The notes: generated by a model not told the origin, from the letters alone. A stretch of DNA of 64,000 bases from Dipteris shenzhenensis (GCA_047967505.1 CM106540.1), one strand, 5' to 3'; positions 48,401 through 58,936 are shown, counted from the stretch's first letter. Translations and numbers: made by a program.

Positions 48401-48546
48401 AGGGTAAAGAATTTTACAGGTATCTTGTAAAATTCAAGAATTATACGGCATTAGATGCCAAGTGGATGGACGAAGACATGTTATCTGATCATCCACAGCT
48501 TTTGGATGTTTACAAGGAAGCTTTTCAGTTGAGGTCAACTGAATAG
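45412..48546 (+). CDS. Chromovirus Pol: reverse transcriptase, RNase H, integrase, chromodomain
   Basis: An open frame of 1044 codons directly after the second TAG, with no ATG near its start, so translation should need readthrough. It holds the end of the protease (HYDVVLGMPWF), reverse transcriptase (PVLLVQKKDGSFRMCVDYR; catalytic FFDDILVFS near 46,275), RNase H (DACGECVGAAL; TDHQSLKYF) and integrase with the HHCC finger (HRGITATT..C..C near 47,285-47,390). The integrase DDE residues are in MDFIFDLP, VSDRDPRM and the Glu of DGQSEVAN. A C-terminal chromodomain follows (RYLVKFKNYTALDAKWMDE). The chromodomain places it in the chromoviruses. No further stops or frameshifts occur. Confidence 0.93.
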   Translation, partial: SYVDQEDFFISPLKHYDVVLGMPWFHRKAVKLTLPERVLEFVHRGKNQRVIARNKGDTIPIVSDVSCGKAIKSAISAYMVFVKEKETDMHAEINDADKDKFQFLVNFKDCFSDVLPGELPPERPEDHQIELMPGSEPPNRPPYRVSATQREEIMAQVQDLLSKGLIQPSSSPFCSPVLLVQKKDGSFRMCVDYRALNKMTIKNRFPIPRIDDVLDQLNGASVFSRIDLKSGYHQVRIQPQDVHKTAFRTTFGLYEYLVMPFGLTNAPATFNRMMDCIFRKYRHFTGTFFDDILVFSKTEEDHREHLAIVFQELRNHQLYANSKKSEFFLEEIHYLGHIISKNGIQMDPVKIRAIQEWPELKTVHEVRSFLGLCSYYRRFIRHFADIAAPLHDLTKKNAAFTWGLSQKKAFNTLKEKLTTEPILVVPDLYQSFDVDCDACGECVGAALHQNGHAVAYESRRLRDAERYLGIYEKELLAVIHAIHTWKHYLLGADFTVKTDHQSLKYFLTQTKLSEKHMKWANMLSMYHFQIVHTPGIRNRVADALSRRPQVNNVTIAYHQDLEGMREQYAHDSDFGEILQQMQEGQSTSHYSLKDGYLMKDDCLCITQEMRKKILGECHAPPYAGHRGITATTLALERYFFWPRMRKDIHQFVTECLTCQKMKYDRQKAPGLLMPLPVPQAPWENITMDFIFDLPRSKSGNDGIWTIIDRFSKQAHFIPVRKTIKADHMAKLFMAQIFKHHGMPKSIVSDRDPRMTSLFWRALFDNMGTNLNFSSSFHPQTDGQSEVANSTILDMLKCYVGDQSSDWEKYLPLVEFAYNNTVHSSTGKAPFEVIYGKVILPPILRTKDEIFAADQFVRDLQTAYSQVRTAIERSQEKHKRAADKHRRQLDLKEGDWVLLKFEKARLRKFKGKQKVYAKLSPRYYGPFRVTERINEVAYRLALPEHWRIHNAFHVSLLKKFHGPEPTEPVSEDPPEVDELEEVLQPEQIVYHIVRKGPQGKEFYRYLVKFKNYTALDAKWMDEDMLSDHPQLLDVYKEAFQLRSTE

Positions 48547-48550
48547 AAGC

Positions 48551-48558
48551 CGAGGGGA
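48551..48558 (+). other. Polypurine tract
   Basis: CGAGGGGA directly precedes the 3' LTR and is the expected plus-strand primer. It is short and begins four bases after the Pol stop codon. Confidence 0.7.
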
Positions 48559-49487
48559 TTTCACCAAATGTAAATATCCTAAGTCAAAGTACAGTTGACC
48601 ATTTATTTGATCATAATTAAAGAGTTTTATATGTGTTAATTACGGTCAAAGAGTTATTTTTAATGGTCAAAGGATTGACTACGGTCAAAGATACTTGACT
48701 CTAGTCAAGTAAACCTGACTATGGTCAGAGAGCGTTGACTTCGGTCAACAAGACTTGGCATGCGCCAAGAGGGGTTAACCCCGGTTAACCAAGATGTGCC
48801 AACCTCGGTTGGAGAGACTTGGCTATAATTAAGGCGCCCTGACCTTGGGTCGAAGCTCTTTAATTATAATCAAGAGTGTTGACTCCGGTCAACCAGAGAA
48901 AATATATATATATTTATATATATATATATATATTTGTTTAGATGTGCACATGTGTTCAGTGGGGACGCCCACCGTGACTAGGATTAGTCCACAGTGTGTT
49001 ATTTGCATGCAAAGCGCTAACAATTAATGGGTACCATGGTGGTGCGCTTTAATTAATTGTTGCAGGTACTGGCAAGGATTATTTTTCCTAAGCGAAGTGG
49101 GAGCCTGACAAGCACCTAGGAAGCGGTTCGTGTGACCGAGAGCTTTGAAGACTCCAGAATGGCCCTAAGTGGCTTGTAATAAGAGTTAGTCTAGATTGTA
49201 GACAAGTGGCATGTTGCCAATTTGAATGGGGTTTGAAGCCCTTGTAAAGAAGGATTTCTTTTCACGTAAGAAGGGAGAGAGAGACTTACGAGACAGCTTC
49301 CTGCTGAACTTTTGTAACAGTTTTTTTTCTGAAAGTAATAAAGACCTTCGGGGGGGTCCAGCCCGACAATTTGTCCTGGGCCCTAGTGTATGATCAGAGA
49401 GAGAGAGAGAGGGAGAGCTGTGGACAGTTTAATTCCGTCGTTGACGTGAAGTCATAGTTGTTTTTATTCCCCTCCAGTTCGGTTTTA
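48559..49487 (+). repeat. 3' LTR of the chromovirus
   Basis: 929 bp, no difference from the 5' LTR found by eye, including the TA-repeat tract and the (GA)n tract, which normally mutate fast. It is followed by the CCCCT target duplication at 49,488-49,492. Confidence 0.97.
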
Positions 49488-49492
49488 CCCCT

Positions 49493-50345
49493 TTCCTTTT
49501 ATTTTGAGATGAGTCGCAAATTAGTATGGATGTATACTCATTTTTATGTATTCTTTGGAAGCAGCCTATTCCTTCTTTTGGTATGTATAAGAGAGAAGTA
49601 CTCTAGTTTCTCTCACAAGGAGAAGCACATGTCCCCTACGAGAGCACTCGAATAGCCAACTTCTACAAATTTCGAGTGTGAGCCCCAAATGTCTCCCACC
49701 ACTTCACCCCTTAGTACATCCTCTTATCATCCTTTGCAATTGCCCGAGCAAATGTGCCTGATATGAACTTGTAAATATCTAACTCATCAATTAAGAGGCC
49801 ATGTCTCTCAACATAATATGTTGTGTACTGCTCTATGACATCCATCCACCCATCATGCACCTCCTTATCACCATCTGGATTTTTCTCTCTCCAACTAGGA
49901 TGCAGAACAAAAGCTGCTGCATTAACACACAAGGCTCTGACAAGAGCCAACTTTGAGGAGTCTATTCCATCCATAGTCTGTATCTTCTCCACCATTGGAT
50001 CAGTGAGCTCATATAAAAGTCCCATGGTAGCCCCTTCTCTATAAGCCAAACGAAAGATCTTCAGAATAAGTGCACATATCTTCACTATGGCACTTGCTTT
50101 TTGCCGGAATGAGGCATCCAACAATGGAAGACACTTGTGCTGCTTTCATAGTGTGTGATACTTTCTTCCTGTAGTACTCATCACTCACAACCATATGGTG
50201 CAATTCATTGTAGGCTCCAATAAGTTTGCTAACACGATAAACATGTAAGCAAACCGAGTCTGTGCAGGTTTCACTAATTCCTTCATACTAAAAGTTCTAT
50301 GTAATGCTAACACGGTGTGTTTCCGTGTAACAAACGTCACAATCA
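49493..50345 (-). pseudogene. hAT-family transposase remnant
   Basis: On the minus strand: ADMIVTFVTRKHTVLALHR and KELVKPAQTRFAYMF (near 50,345-50,245), ASFRQKASAIVKICALILKI and GATMGLLYELTD (50,115-49,990), then AFVLHPSWREKNPDGDKEV and, at the hAT C-terminal dimerisation region, WW-ETFG, RVLS, C..CERN and HTKKRNRL in broken frames (49,720-49,540). These match plant hAT transposases of the DUF659/hATC type. It continues at 41,445-41,040 on the other side of the chromovirus. The N-terminal zinc finger is not visible; the LINE next to it may have cut it off. Stops are present. Confidence 0.8.
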
Positions 50346-50459
50346 TGTCGGCATGTGCTAACACTAGCTTTACCCAAGGGGAAAAGAAAAGGAAAAAAGT
50401 CAGGGAAAAAGAAGAAAAGAGAGGAAAAAAGAGAGCGAAAAAAGAGAAAAAGAGAGAAC

Positions 50460-53400
50460 CCTGGTTGACCTCGTGTGATAGGAGGGGAGAAAACGGAGCA
50501 TCCATGCTGTACTGGAAGGGAGGTAGTCTATCCATGTGGAGCCCCAATCGCTCAAACCATCTCTCTATGCGTGCATGGCAGGACCTTTGGTCCCTTCCTA
50601 CGCAAGTGACATAGAAGAGGACAGTGCTAGCCATGGTAGCCTGCTACGCCCAGAGGTGTAATCCCCATACTCCCTGACTCGGTACAGATACGTGATGACT
50701 TGAAATGCAGCATCTAGCTATAATGGGGGTGACCCAAACTCAACCTAAATGATCTGGTGAGGAACGGATGGCTTACCACGAATCATGTGTGATAACATGA
50801 GAACATGTAGCCGCTCCAGACGGGCCCACTCTGTATCCGACAAGTCTAGCCCCCAACATGGGCTACCGTACATCCCCACTAAACGGACCAAGGAGTCAAA
50901 AAGCAATCCCTTGGTCCATGATTCTTGAAAGTGCGAGCGGAAGCACTGCTTCTCTAGTCTGGCCAATGAAGCATATCTTCTGCTCAAACGTGCCTCAATC
51001 GTGGGTCTCATAGTGAAGATGGGTCCGGAAAAGACAACCCAAGATAAGTATATGATGAAACTATCTTAACAGGTGGCCCATCAAATGCGAACTGAATCTG
51101 GCGCATGACGGCTCGAGATGTATTGAAGATCATAACCTTGGTTTTACCCAGGTTGACCTTCAAATCATGAGACTCACAAAAGAACTGTAGTGCGTCAAGG
51201 TGTCTCTAGAGCCCCTCTGCTGAGCAAGACAAGAGAGCCACGTCACTCGCATTTTGCACAACCCTGATAGGTCTGTCTCCGGTAACAAGGTCAATATGTA
51301 TGTGGATATGGTTCATGTTGTGTAGCAAAAAGAAATATATGGACCAACGTGCCCGCAAGAGAGCAACCTACCCCCCTGTGTCTGCATCACTGTCTCAAGC
51401 TCGTCAATGTAGAGGCCAAACAAGGTAGGTGATAATGGGCACCCTTGTTTAATCCCAATACTGCTCATGATCTCGTCTATCCACCTAGATCTTGCCCAGA
51501 CTCTACCTGAAACTCTCTCGTAAAGTGCCATGACAGCCCAAATGATCTCCTGGTCATAACCCAAATCCTGTAGGCATCGTATGAGGCAAGCTCTCAGAAA
51601 TGTGTCAAATGCCTTGCGGAAATCCATAAAGCAACAATAAACCCTCTGCTTCCGTGCCCTCGCCTCCTCGAGGATACATCTGAGCGTGAGAATGTGGTTC
51701 ATGATTCCATGATCACGCCGAAATTCGGCCTGTCTTGCTGCTCCAAGTCCTCGACACTCCGCAAATCTGCTAACCTCAGAACCAAGTACTGATGCATAAA
51801 TCTTGGACATAACAAGTCCGATCATAATGGTCATGTAGTTCTCCGGGCTCATAGGATTCCCTACCTTGTGGATGGATGAGATAGTGCTAATGGTCCAGGT
51901 GCGTGGAAACCCTAAACAAACAGCTTCATTAAAGAGCTTTGCTAAGATTGGAGCTAGGAGGTTAATCCCATATGTAATGAACTTAGTGCATAGTCCCTCA
52001 TGATCCTTCGCTCGGCCATTATGAAGCTTCATTACAGCATCCTTTACCCCTCTCCCCCCCCCTAGTGAAGAGGGTGCAGGATGTGGGGCATGGCATATGT
52101 GAGAGGTTAGGGACTAGCTGATTTGGGATGTCATAAAGTGTGCGTGCATAATCATACCAGGCTTGAGTGTCACTGAGTGGTGAGGGGAACCGTCCCTCTA
52201 GAATCTCCGCCAAAAGTCCGTAGAGTTGTTACTAAATAAAATGTTCAGTAGCTCCTCCTTGTTCCGACGAACGTAGTCTAGTTTCTTTCTGCGTACCAAT
52301 CAACAATACTCGCGTAGCATCTCTGGTTCGCTCGGAAGACTGTTTTTGGTTCCGAATCTGAGCTGACAGCGTAAAGCCTTACACTCATCATCGTACCAAC
52401 TATTACAGGGTATGGTCCCAGGGGGTGGTGGATGGGTGGAGCGGGTGGTGTGAGGGAAAGCGTGAAGGACAGCCTTGTGTAGTGCGTGGGTGACCAAGGC
52501 AGGTTATGAAGTAAATATAAGCGAGAAGTATATACAGATGGCCTGAGTAAGTAGGTGAGTGATCGCGGTCAAAGCATATATCATGATAGGTGGAGTAAGA
52601 ACTCAGTGGGGTGGAAGGCGCTGTGCCACGGGGAGTGGAAATGCTAAAGAAAAGATAGGTATGATCAGCCCCTGGAGCAAGACGTGCTACGGTAAAATCA
52701 GTGATGCGAGATGTGAAGGCAAGGGATCCCATGATGTAATCAACAACGCTGGAGCCTCCCCCATGTGGAAAGCACGTGAAAGACCATTATAAATAATGAG
52801 ATCATGCATCCTACCGAGGTCTAATAGGGCCTGTCCATAACATGTGATCAGACCTCGTCTATCAACCAAAACCCGTAGCATACCTGCATCCTCAATGTCA
52901 ATGTCTCGCAGTAGAGTGGAATCATCCCTGAAGTCGAGGAGTGGTGCGCCTGCCCTTGCGTTGAAGTCCCCAACTAGGAGGACTTCTCCACGGCTAGAAA
53001 AGTCAACAATGGACTGATAAAGAGCAGCAAATGGAGATGTCTCATCCTCACCTCGAATATCTCAAGCAAAGTGGGAGGTCTCAAGGGGGAAGTAGCAAAC
53101 TGCAACAAACAGATCCCGGCTGTCCATGTGCCGAATCCGGATCCAAAGAACCTGGAATGTACATCTCTCTGCTCTACTGAAATGGTCCCCAAAAGTATAG
53201 ATCTGTAAAGAACTGCAACTCCACCTGACCCTCGAACTCCCACTGTATCCCTCGTCTCATCTATATACGCAGAGTCCCATGTATATTTGTTGACTATTGG
53301 TAGTGGGCGCTCTGGACTCTGATGTGTCTCTGTGTAGAAGACTATGTCATGACCTGTATAGGATTCCGAGAAGTACCCTGGTTTTGACCATAAGGTACCA

Positions 53401-53500
53401 TTACAGTTCCAAATGGTGCAGGATAGGGTCTTGGATATCTGAGTCTCATAGATCCCGCTTCCCTATGTGGGAGAGGGGGCTAGTGCCCTACGGGGATCTG
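50460..53500 (-). pseudogene. LINE ORF2 (endonuclease and reverse transcriptase), L1-like
   Basis: Minus strand, several shifted open frames. The endonuclease spans 53,480-52,930: IWNCNGTLW, FYTETHQS with the catalytic Glu, GGVAVLYR and GDFNARAG. Reverse transcriptase spans 52,032-51,000: FPRTWTISTISSIHKVGNP, EFRRDHGIMNHILTLRCIL, VYCCFMDFRKAFDTF, IGIKQGCPLSPTLFGLYIDE, then NASDVALLS where ADD is expected, and LKVNLGKTKVM. A C-terminal helical region follows (ARLSRRYASLARLEKQCFR, LLFDSLV, YGSPCWGLDL). The reverse transcriptase differs in style from the zf-RVT LINEs at 23.5-28.9 kb. Frameshifts make this copy inactive unless they are sequence errors. Confidence 0.82.
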
Positions 53501-53559
53501 TAAGAAGTCGTCCCTATCATACCACTACCTACTTTCCTTCCTTCCGAGCCTGATCTCGC

Positions 53560-55200
53560 TGCTACAACAAAAAGCGCCTCTCCTCAACCAGTAGAGGGGT
53601 GAGGTCCTCATCCATGGAGATCGTTGGCTGATCTCGAAGGACTGACCAGCATCGTAAAGCTGAAAGTCGTGCCTGAGTGTCATGGAACCGTATAATCAGG
53701 GGTTGCTCTTGATTGGGGTCTCTCTCCACCCGCCATGCCCTCTCAATCCTATGCTCAACCACGCCCAGAGTAGCGGCCATGAAAGCAGTCGCATCTACCC
53801 TCGGTGTAGCCTCAGTGCATGGGATCCCATGTACTCTAATGTTGAGAGCCTTGCTGGCTTTCTACTGCTGCTCCATGAGGATAGCTGAAACGTTTACCCT
53901 TGCGAATGGATGTCTCTCCAATAACAGATTGTATGCTCGCAATCTGTGCCTCGACAACCGCGGTACTCCCTGGGATTGTGTGTATGGCTGTGACCTCCTA
54001 CCGGAGCTGCGAGATATCTTGTCTGAGTCCTTGAATGGACCAACCTGCTCCCGAATGGCGCGACTCTGTTCCTGTATGATGCGGCTCTGCTCCTAGTTGA
54101 AGCGGGCTTGCTCCTGTGCGAAGCGTGCCCGCTCCATCTCGCGCTCATAGATACTGGGTACCTCCATGAGGAAGGTCTCCTAGGCCTCAAGTGTGTCAGC
54201 CCGCCGGCATCCTAGCTGAAACTGGAATGGCTATGACATGAAAGTATGGGGATGAGCCCGGAAGTTGGGCAGTCACGAGCTGGGTGAGGTACGGAGATGA
54301 CAGTGGAATGGATGAGGCAGTCCCAATGGGATGTGGGAGCGTGGGCTGACTAAGAGGGAGAGGGGAGAGAAAGGTTTAATGCGGAGCAATGTAGGACACC
54401 TCTGAAGTAGGTGTCATAAGCGGTGAGAGAGCTGTAACAGGAGAGGAAGGGAAGGACGCAACCGACATCATGGGTATGAGTATGTCATTAATAGTGGCTG
54501 TAGCTGTAGCTGGGGATGTAGAGGCTGTAGCTGAAACTAGTGCTGAAGTGGAAGCTGAAGTCGAAAGTGAGGATGTACAGGGAGTTGAGACTGGAACTGA
54601 GACTGAAGCAGGGGCTGAAGTCAAAGTAGAGATAGTGGCTGAAGCTGAGGCTAGGGTGAGCCCCGCCTTTGCTTTGCTATTAACCCCAAGTCCACTTCGG
54701 TTGCGGTTGTAGCGTGTGTTCACATCCTCAAGTTTCAGTTGTGTCGGTTGCTTTTTTTTGTTGTTGTCGACTTTCTTGGCTTTATTCATCTCTTTCTCGG
54801 CTTTTCCCATTTCTTTGGACTGATTTGTGTCCCCTTGGTGCAGTCTTAGTGCACGATCGGGAGCGGGAGCACAGGCTTCCCTCGCACGGCGGGAGGCACA
54901 CCCAAGGCGAGGAGGGTAGTCGGACGCGGGTAGGAGGGGCTGCAAGGGCGGAGGGGCAGCCGGAGGTGGAGGCATTCGGGGGAGCTGAGGGTAAGCTGCT
55001 GGCTAAACTGCTGTCCAATCTGGTGGAAAGCACCCGAGAGCATAGAAGCAAGGGCATCCAAAAAATGTGCCTGCGGTGCCTGCGCTTCTTGAGATGCAGG
55101 AGAGAGGGCCTGAGTAGTAGGGATGTCTGTACCACTAGTGGATGCCCTATGAGGAGGAAGGGTGTGTTGGGGAGGCAGGGGTGCGGTGTGGACTGTCAAT
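53560..55200 (-). pseudogene. LINE ORF1 with coiled coil and RRM-like domain
   Basis: Minus strand, upstream of ORF2. It starts Pro/Ala/Ser/Thr-rich (55,200-54,380), then has a charged helix EREMERARFAQEQARF with repeated EQSR (54,160-54,050), then LNIRVHGIPC, LGVVEHRIERAWRV and LIIRFHDTQARLSALRCW (53,860-53,640), and ends DEDLTPLLVEERRFLL. This order of coiled coil, then RIxGIPE-like, ERAHRV-like and IIVRF-like motifs, is that of the L1 ORF1p/Transposase_22 group rather than the CCHC-type ORF1 usual in plant L1. The reading crosses at least two frame changes. Confidence 0.6.
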
Positions 55201-56429
55201 TGCGCGGCCGAGCAACAAAGGACCAGCCCTATGGGAGGCCCTACATATAGGCCTGGTCAAGGGGGTTGGTCCAGCCAACCAGGCTGGTCGGCCCAGTTGG
55301 GAGAAACCCACCTGCTGGTTGGTTTACTTCAGGGGGCAGCCAGCCCCTATATAAACCCCCCTTCCCTCGACTCTGGTCATCCAATTGTCTGCTGAAGCCT
55401 TCACCTCAGGCAACCCAAATAAAGGAGGACAGTTGCAGTTAGCAAGAGAGGACTCAGTCGTGGTTTATCTCAGCCCTTGCTGGATGTTTTGTAATGCTCA
55501 CCACTGAGCCTGTCTTACCCACTGATTGGTGGATGAATATATTCTGAGGTCTGTCTTTTCCCTTTGCTATTCTATGTGCTGTGTTTTTTCTGAGAGAGGT
55601 TAGCATCATTGTGATCATAGTTGGAGCGATAGTGCCTCTTTCAAGGACAAAGGTTAATCATTATGAAAGGTGTGGGCATTTTTTTAAAGAAGGAAGGTCA
55701 TTTCGATAGTGCCTCTTTCAAAGAAGAAGCTCAATTATTATCAAGGAAGGTCATTTGGATAGTAGGAGAGATTGCAGACATTACCCCAATCAAGTAAGTA
55801 AACCATGCCCAAAGAGCTATGCACATATATTATATACCAATGCTAAAAACTGGCAACTCATCTGGAACGCCACTAAGTGCGTACCTAAGAATAGTTGAAT
55901 GTCATTCTTGCAAAGCAGTTATAGTGGCCATGGGAGGATAAATGGAAGCCATGGAGCCAGGAGAGCTAATGGATTTCTCAAATTTTGAAGATAAGAAGGA
56001 CAAGATGACAAATCTAATAGACCATAGGTTAGGTAGATGGGTCTTATGAGACAAGTCATACATGTCTTCTCGACAAGTTGTAGAGTAATTCAAGATTTAC
56101 ATGTAGGGCAAGCCGATTATGATTTTGTATAACTTTAGATATTTAAAATCCTACTTTTAGGATGCATCATTGATTCACAAACCATAGAAGCATCAAATTC
56201 TTCTACAAAGAACTTGGGACCACTTTCTTACCATTCTCTTGGGGCCCATATGCTTGAACTTCTTCTTCCTTGTTGATTTTTGGATGAGTCAAGTACAAAG
56301 CCACTCTTCCTTCAATGATTTCAATTCCCAACCTTATGTTCCCTAACCTAACCTCTTATACACTCCACCATGAACCTCCTAGAATCTCTTTGAGCACTCC
56401 AAGCTCAACATCCTAGAGACCACTTTGAG

Positions 56430-56486
<57 letters not shown>

Positions 56487-56969
56487 AAAAGTGCAACTAA
56501 TCTATGGCTTCCCAAATACCTTTCTACGATCCTAATCATAATTGCACCACTAACCTTGGGAGTTCTTCCTTTGGAGGTAACAATACCAACAACCTTCTAG
56601 ATCCTCTTTGCACGAAATTGCAACTACCCATCTACTTAGTGCTACCAAAAACTGCACTCCAAGAGAGCGCTTTTTGAGTCAACTACAAGAAAGTAGCAAG
56701 ATCTTGAACATGGCTTGAACATAAAGAACAAGGCACAATTATATCCTTTATCAGAAGTTGATTCAATTTTTGAGTTGTTGAAGCTAATATTGAGTTTCCC
56801 TGACCTTGATGGAATTCACTGCATGTCTTTGATCGAATTTGGGCTTCCCATGAGATGTCCTTGAGTGAGATTACAAAATATGCATTTGTATATATGGCTG
56901 GGTAGATCGATTTGTAAATGAACTATGGTCTTGTACAAAGGAATAGATTGGAAAAAATCTTGTAATCCA
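55201..56969. other. LTR-like relic and unrecognised DNA
   Basis: CTATATAAACC at about 55,349 is a good TATA box, followed by leader-like DNA. The phrase GAGAGGTTAGCATCATTGT near 55,597 recurs near 58,653, so the two may be LTR parts of the Copia remnant between them. At 55,630-55,760 CGATAGTGCCTCTTTCAA is duplicated about 73 bp apart. A (CT)n tract lies at 56,434-56,483. No gene seen. Confidence 0.5.
56434..56483. repeat. (CT)n microsatellite
   Basis: About 25 uninterrupted CT units, among the longest pure dinucleotide tracts in the window, within otherwise unremarkable DNA left of the Copia remnant. Confidence 0.95.
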
Positions 56970-58610
56970 CCGTTGGAAGGCCAAGGTAGAGAAGGAATCA
57001 AGGCAGGTTCTGAAGGCCTTTCACACCAAAAGACCGGGTGAGTTCACACCTAATGAGTTCAATGCTTTCTGCAAGAAGCACGGAATCAAGAGACAGCTCA
57101 CAACCACACCCACGTCTCAGCAAAATGGTGTAGCTGAACGAAAGCACCGGACAGTGACAAGCTGGGTTTGACCATGCTGAGTGGGAAGTCCCTCTCCAGA
57201 GCTTTTCGGGTGAAGCCGTGAACACAGCCGTTCACATCCTCAATAGGACCAAGACGAAGGTCGTTGAAGATAAGACTCCATAAGAAGCATACTATGGTAA
57301 GAAGCCAACCATCTCATATTTACACATTATCGGTTCTACAGCTTTCGTACATGTGCACAAAGACAAAAGAACAAAGCTGGATTTCAGGAGCAGGAAGTGT
57401 ATTTTCGTTGGGTACAATGAAGAGTCCAAGGCTTACCATCTCTTCCATCCGCCAACAAAGAAGATCTTCATTAGCAGTGGGCGTGGTCTTTAACGAGACA
57501 GAGTCTCAACCGGAGGAGGAGATTCAGGAAATTCCAACTACACCCTCACCAGCACCCAAGTTGAGCATCACCAAGGTGGAGAAAGCTGAAGAGTTTGAGG
57601 AGTTGCGGCGGAGCAGGACGCACCATAGCCACCTTGGAAGACACCATCTACAGAGAAGAAGTTACCCCGCTCGTACCTACGGACCTTGCTGAACTCTCGG
57701 GTGACAGACACACCTAAGACCAGTTCTGGGCCACGGAGATCCCAACGCATCATGAGGACTCCTACCAAATTGGTAGCTTAGATCGATAAGCCTGGATCCT
57801 TTGAGAAGGTGAAGGATATTCAAAGGTGGGAGGCTGCCATGAAGGCAGAGATGGATGCTATTCTGAAGAATGACACCTAGGACTTGGTGGACAAGCCTTT
57901 CAAGATAACCTTTCAAGTATAAGGTTATCGGTACCAAGTGGATGTATAAAAATTCTTCTTGAAGATTGGGTAGTCCTTCAGATGCCAATCTTTATCTCTT
58001 TTTAGAAGGGGGGAAGAGGCTGGTATTGATCCTATATGTGGATGATTTGATACTTACAGGAGACCACAGGAAAAACTCTATTCTCAAAAAGCTTCTAATG
58101 GAGGAGTTTGAAATGACAGATCTGGGATCTCTCCATTATGTTCGTGGAAGATCTGGGATCTCTCCATTATGTTCGTGGAAGCAGTAACGGAAGCATATTC
58201 ATATCGCAAGAGAAATATTGTCGGGAGTTAATCAAGCTGTTCCACGTAGAGGATTGCAAGGTGGCAGTGGCCCCATAGAGGTTGGGCTGAAAGAAAGAAA
58301 GTCAACAAAAAACCATCTAGTACAACTGCTTTAGGGAGGGCACATGGCAGCTCCCAGGGAGTGCAAAAGCAACCCCAATTATTTAGAGTACCTACATAAT
58401 AGTCTGAAATGAAGTACATAGTTCATCTCAGCTAGTGGATGCTAGCAAGTATCAGAGGATGGTGAGCAACTTGCTCTACCTAACCAATACCAGGCTAGAT
58501 ATCTCCTATGCTATAGGGCTGCTCTAACCCAGGGAGAATCATTGGAGTGCAGTTTATGGGTGCTGTGGTACTTGAAGAGTACATGCCACCTATGGCATCA
58601 CATACACTCA
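56970..58610 (+). pseudogene. Decayed Copia Pol (integrase and reverse transcriptase)
   Basis: In shifting + frames: KVEKESRQVLKAF, GEFTPNEFNAFCKKHGIKRQ and TSQQNGVAERKHRTV (integrase, 56,985-57,160; the usual TD.GGEF reads TKRPGEF, losing an Asp), then WEAAMKAEMDAI and VIGTKWMYK (57,830-57,950). These are followed by LILYVDDLILTGD (58,032-58,070), EEFEMTDLGSLHYVRG, FISQEKYCRELIKLF and YQRMVSNLLYLTNTRLDISYAIG (in parts, to 58,520). About 30 bp containing GATCTGGGATCTCTCC are duplicated in tandem at 58,118 and 58,149. A large part of the reverse transcriptase between KWMYK and YVDD is deleted. Confidence 0.85.
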
Positions 58611-58708
58611 GTTCTCTCCTTTCGTTTTGCTATTCTATGTGCTGCGTTTTTTCTGAGAGAGGTTAGCATCATTGTAATCAAGAGAGAGAGGTTACTTGGA
58701 GTTTAACG

Positions 58709-58936
58709 TTATCCACAGCACGAGTGAGGATTGAGTGATTCTTTCCTCCGTTTCCAACAATTACTTAAAACTGTAAAGTTTTAAAGCTCAATACTTTTTT
58801 TGGTGTGAAATAGACTTTTTGGGTTATCCACAGCACAAGTGAGGATTGAGTGATTCTTTCCTCCATTTCCAACAATTACTTAAGACTGTAAAGTTTTAAA
58901 TCTCAATACTTTTTTGGTGTGAAATAGAATTCTATT
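58709..58936. repeat. 115 bp tandem duplication
   Basis: TTATCCACAGCAC(G/A)AGTGAGG starts at 58,709 and at 58,824. The two copies match over almost their full length, ending TTGGTGTGAAATAGA in each. It lies just right of the Copia 3' LTR-like piece. Confidence 0.92.

Larger units (their letters stand above)
41451..49487 (+). mobile_element. Complete, young Ty3/gypsy chromovirus
   Basis: An 8037 bp element with two 929 bp LTRs that look identical in a line-by-line reading, a 5 bp target duplication, a tRNA-iMet primer site, Gag, protease, reverse transcriptase, RNase H, integrase and chromodomain in that order, and a polypurine tract. LTR identity means very recent insertion. The one Gag-Pol frame is broken by TAG codons at 44,557 and 45,409. 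It lies inside a hAT transposase pseudogene on the opposite strand. The LTR ends read TTTCACC and GGTTTTA rather than TG..CA. Confidence 0.97.

Noticed and set aside
54470-54712. Plus-strand frame rich in Val/Ala/Glu
   Set aside because: It is the antisense of the Ser/Thr/Ala-rich part of LINE ORF1 on the minus strand.
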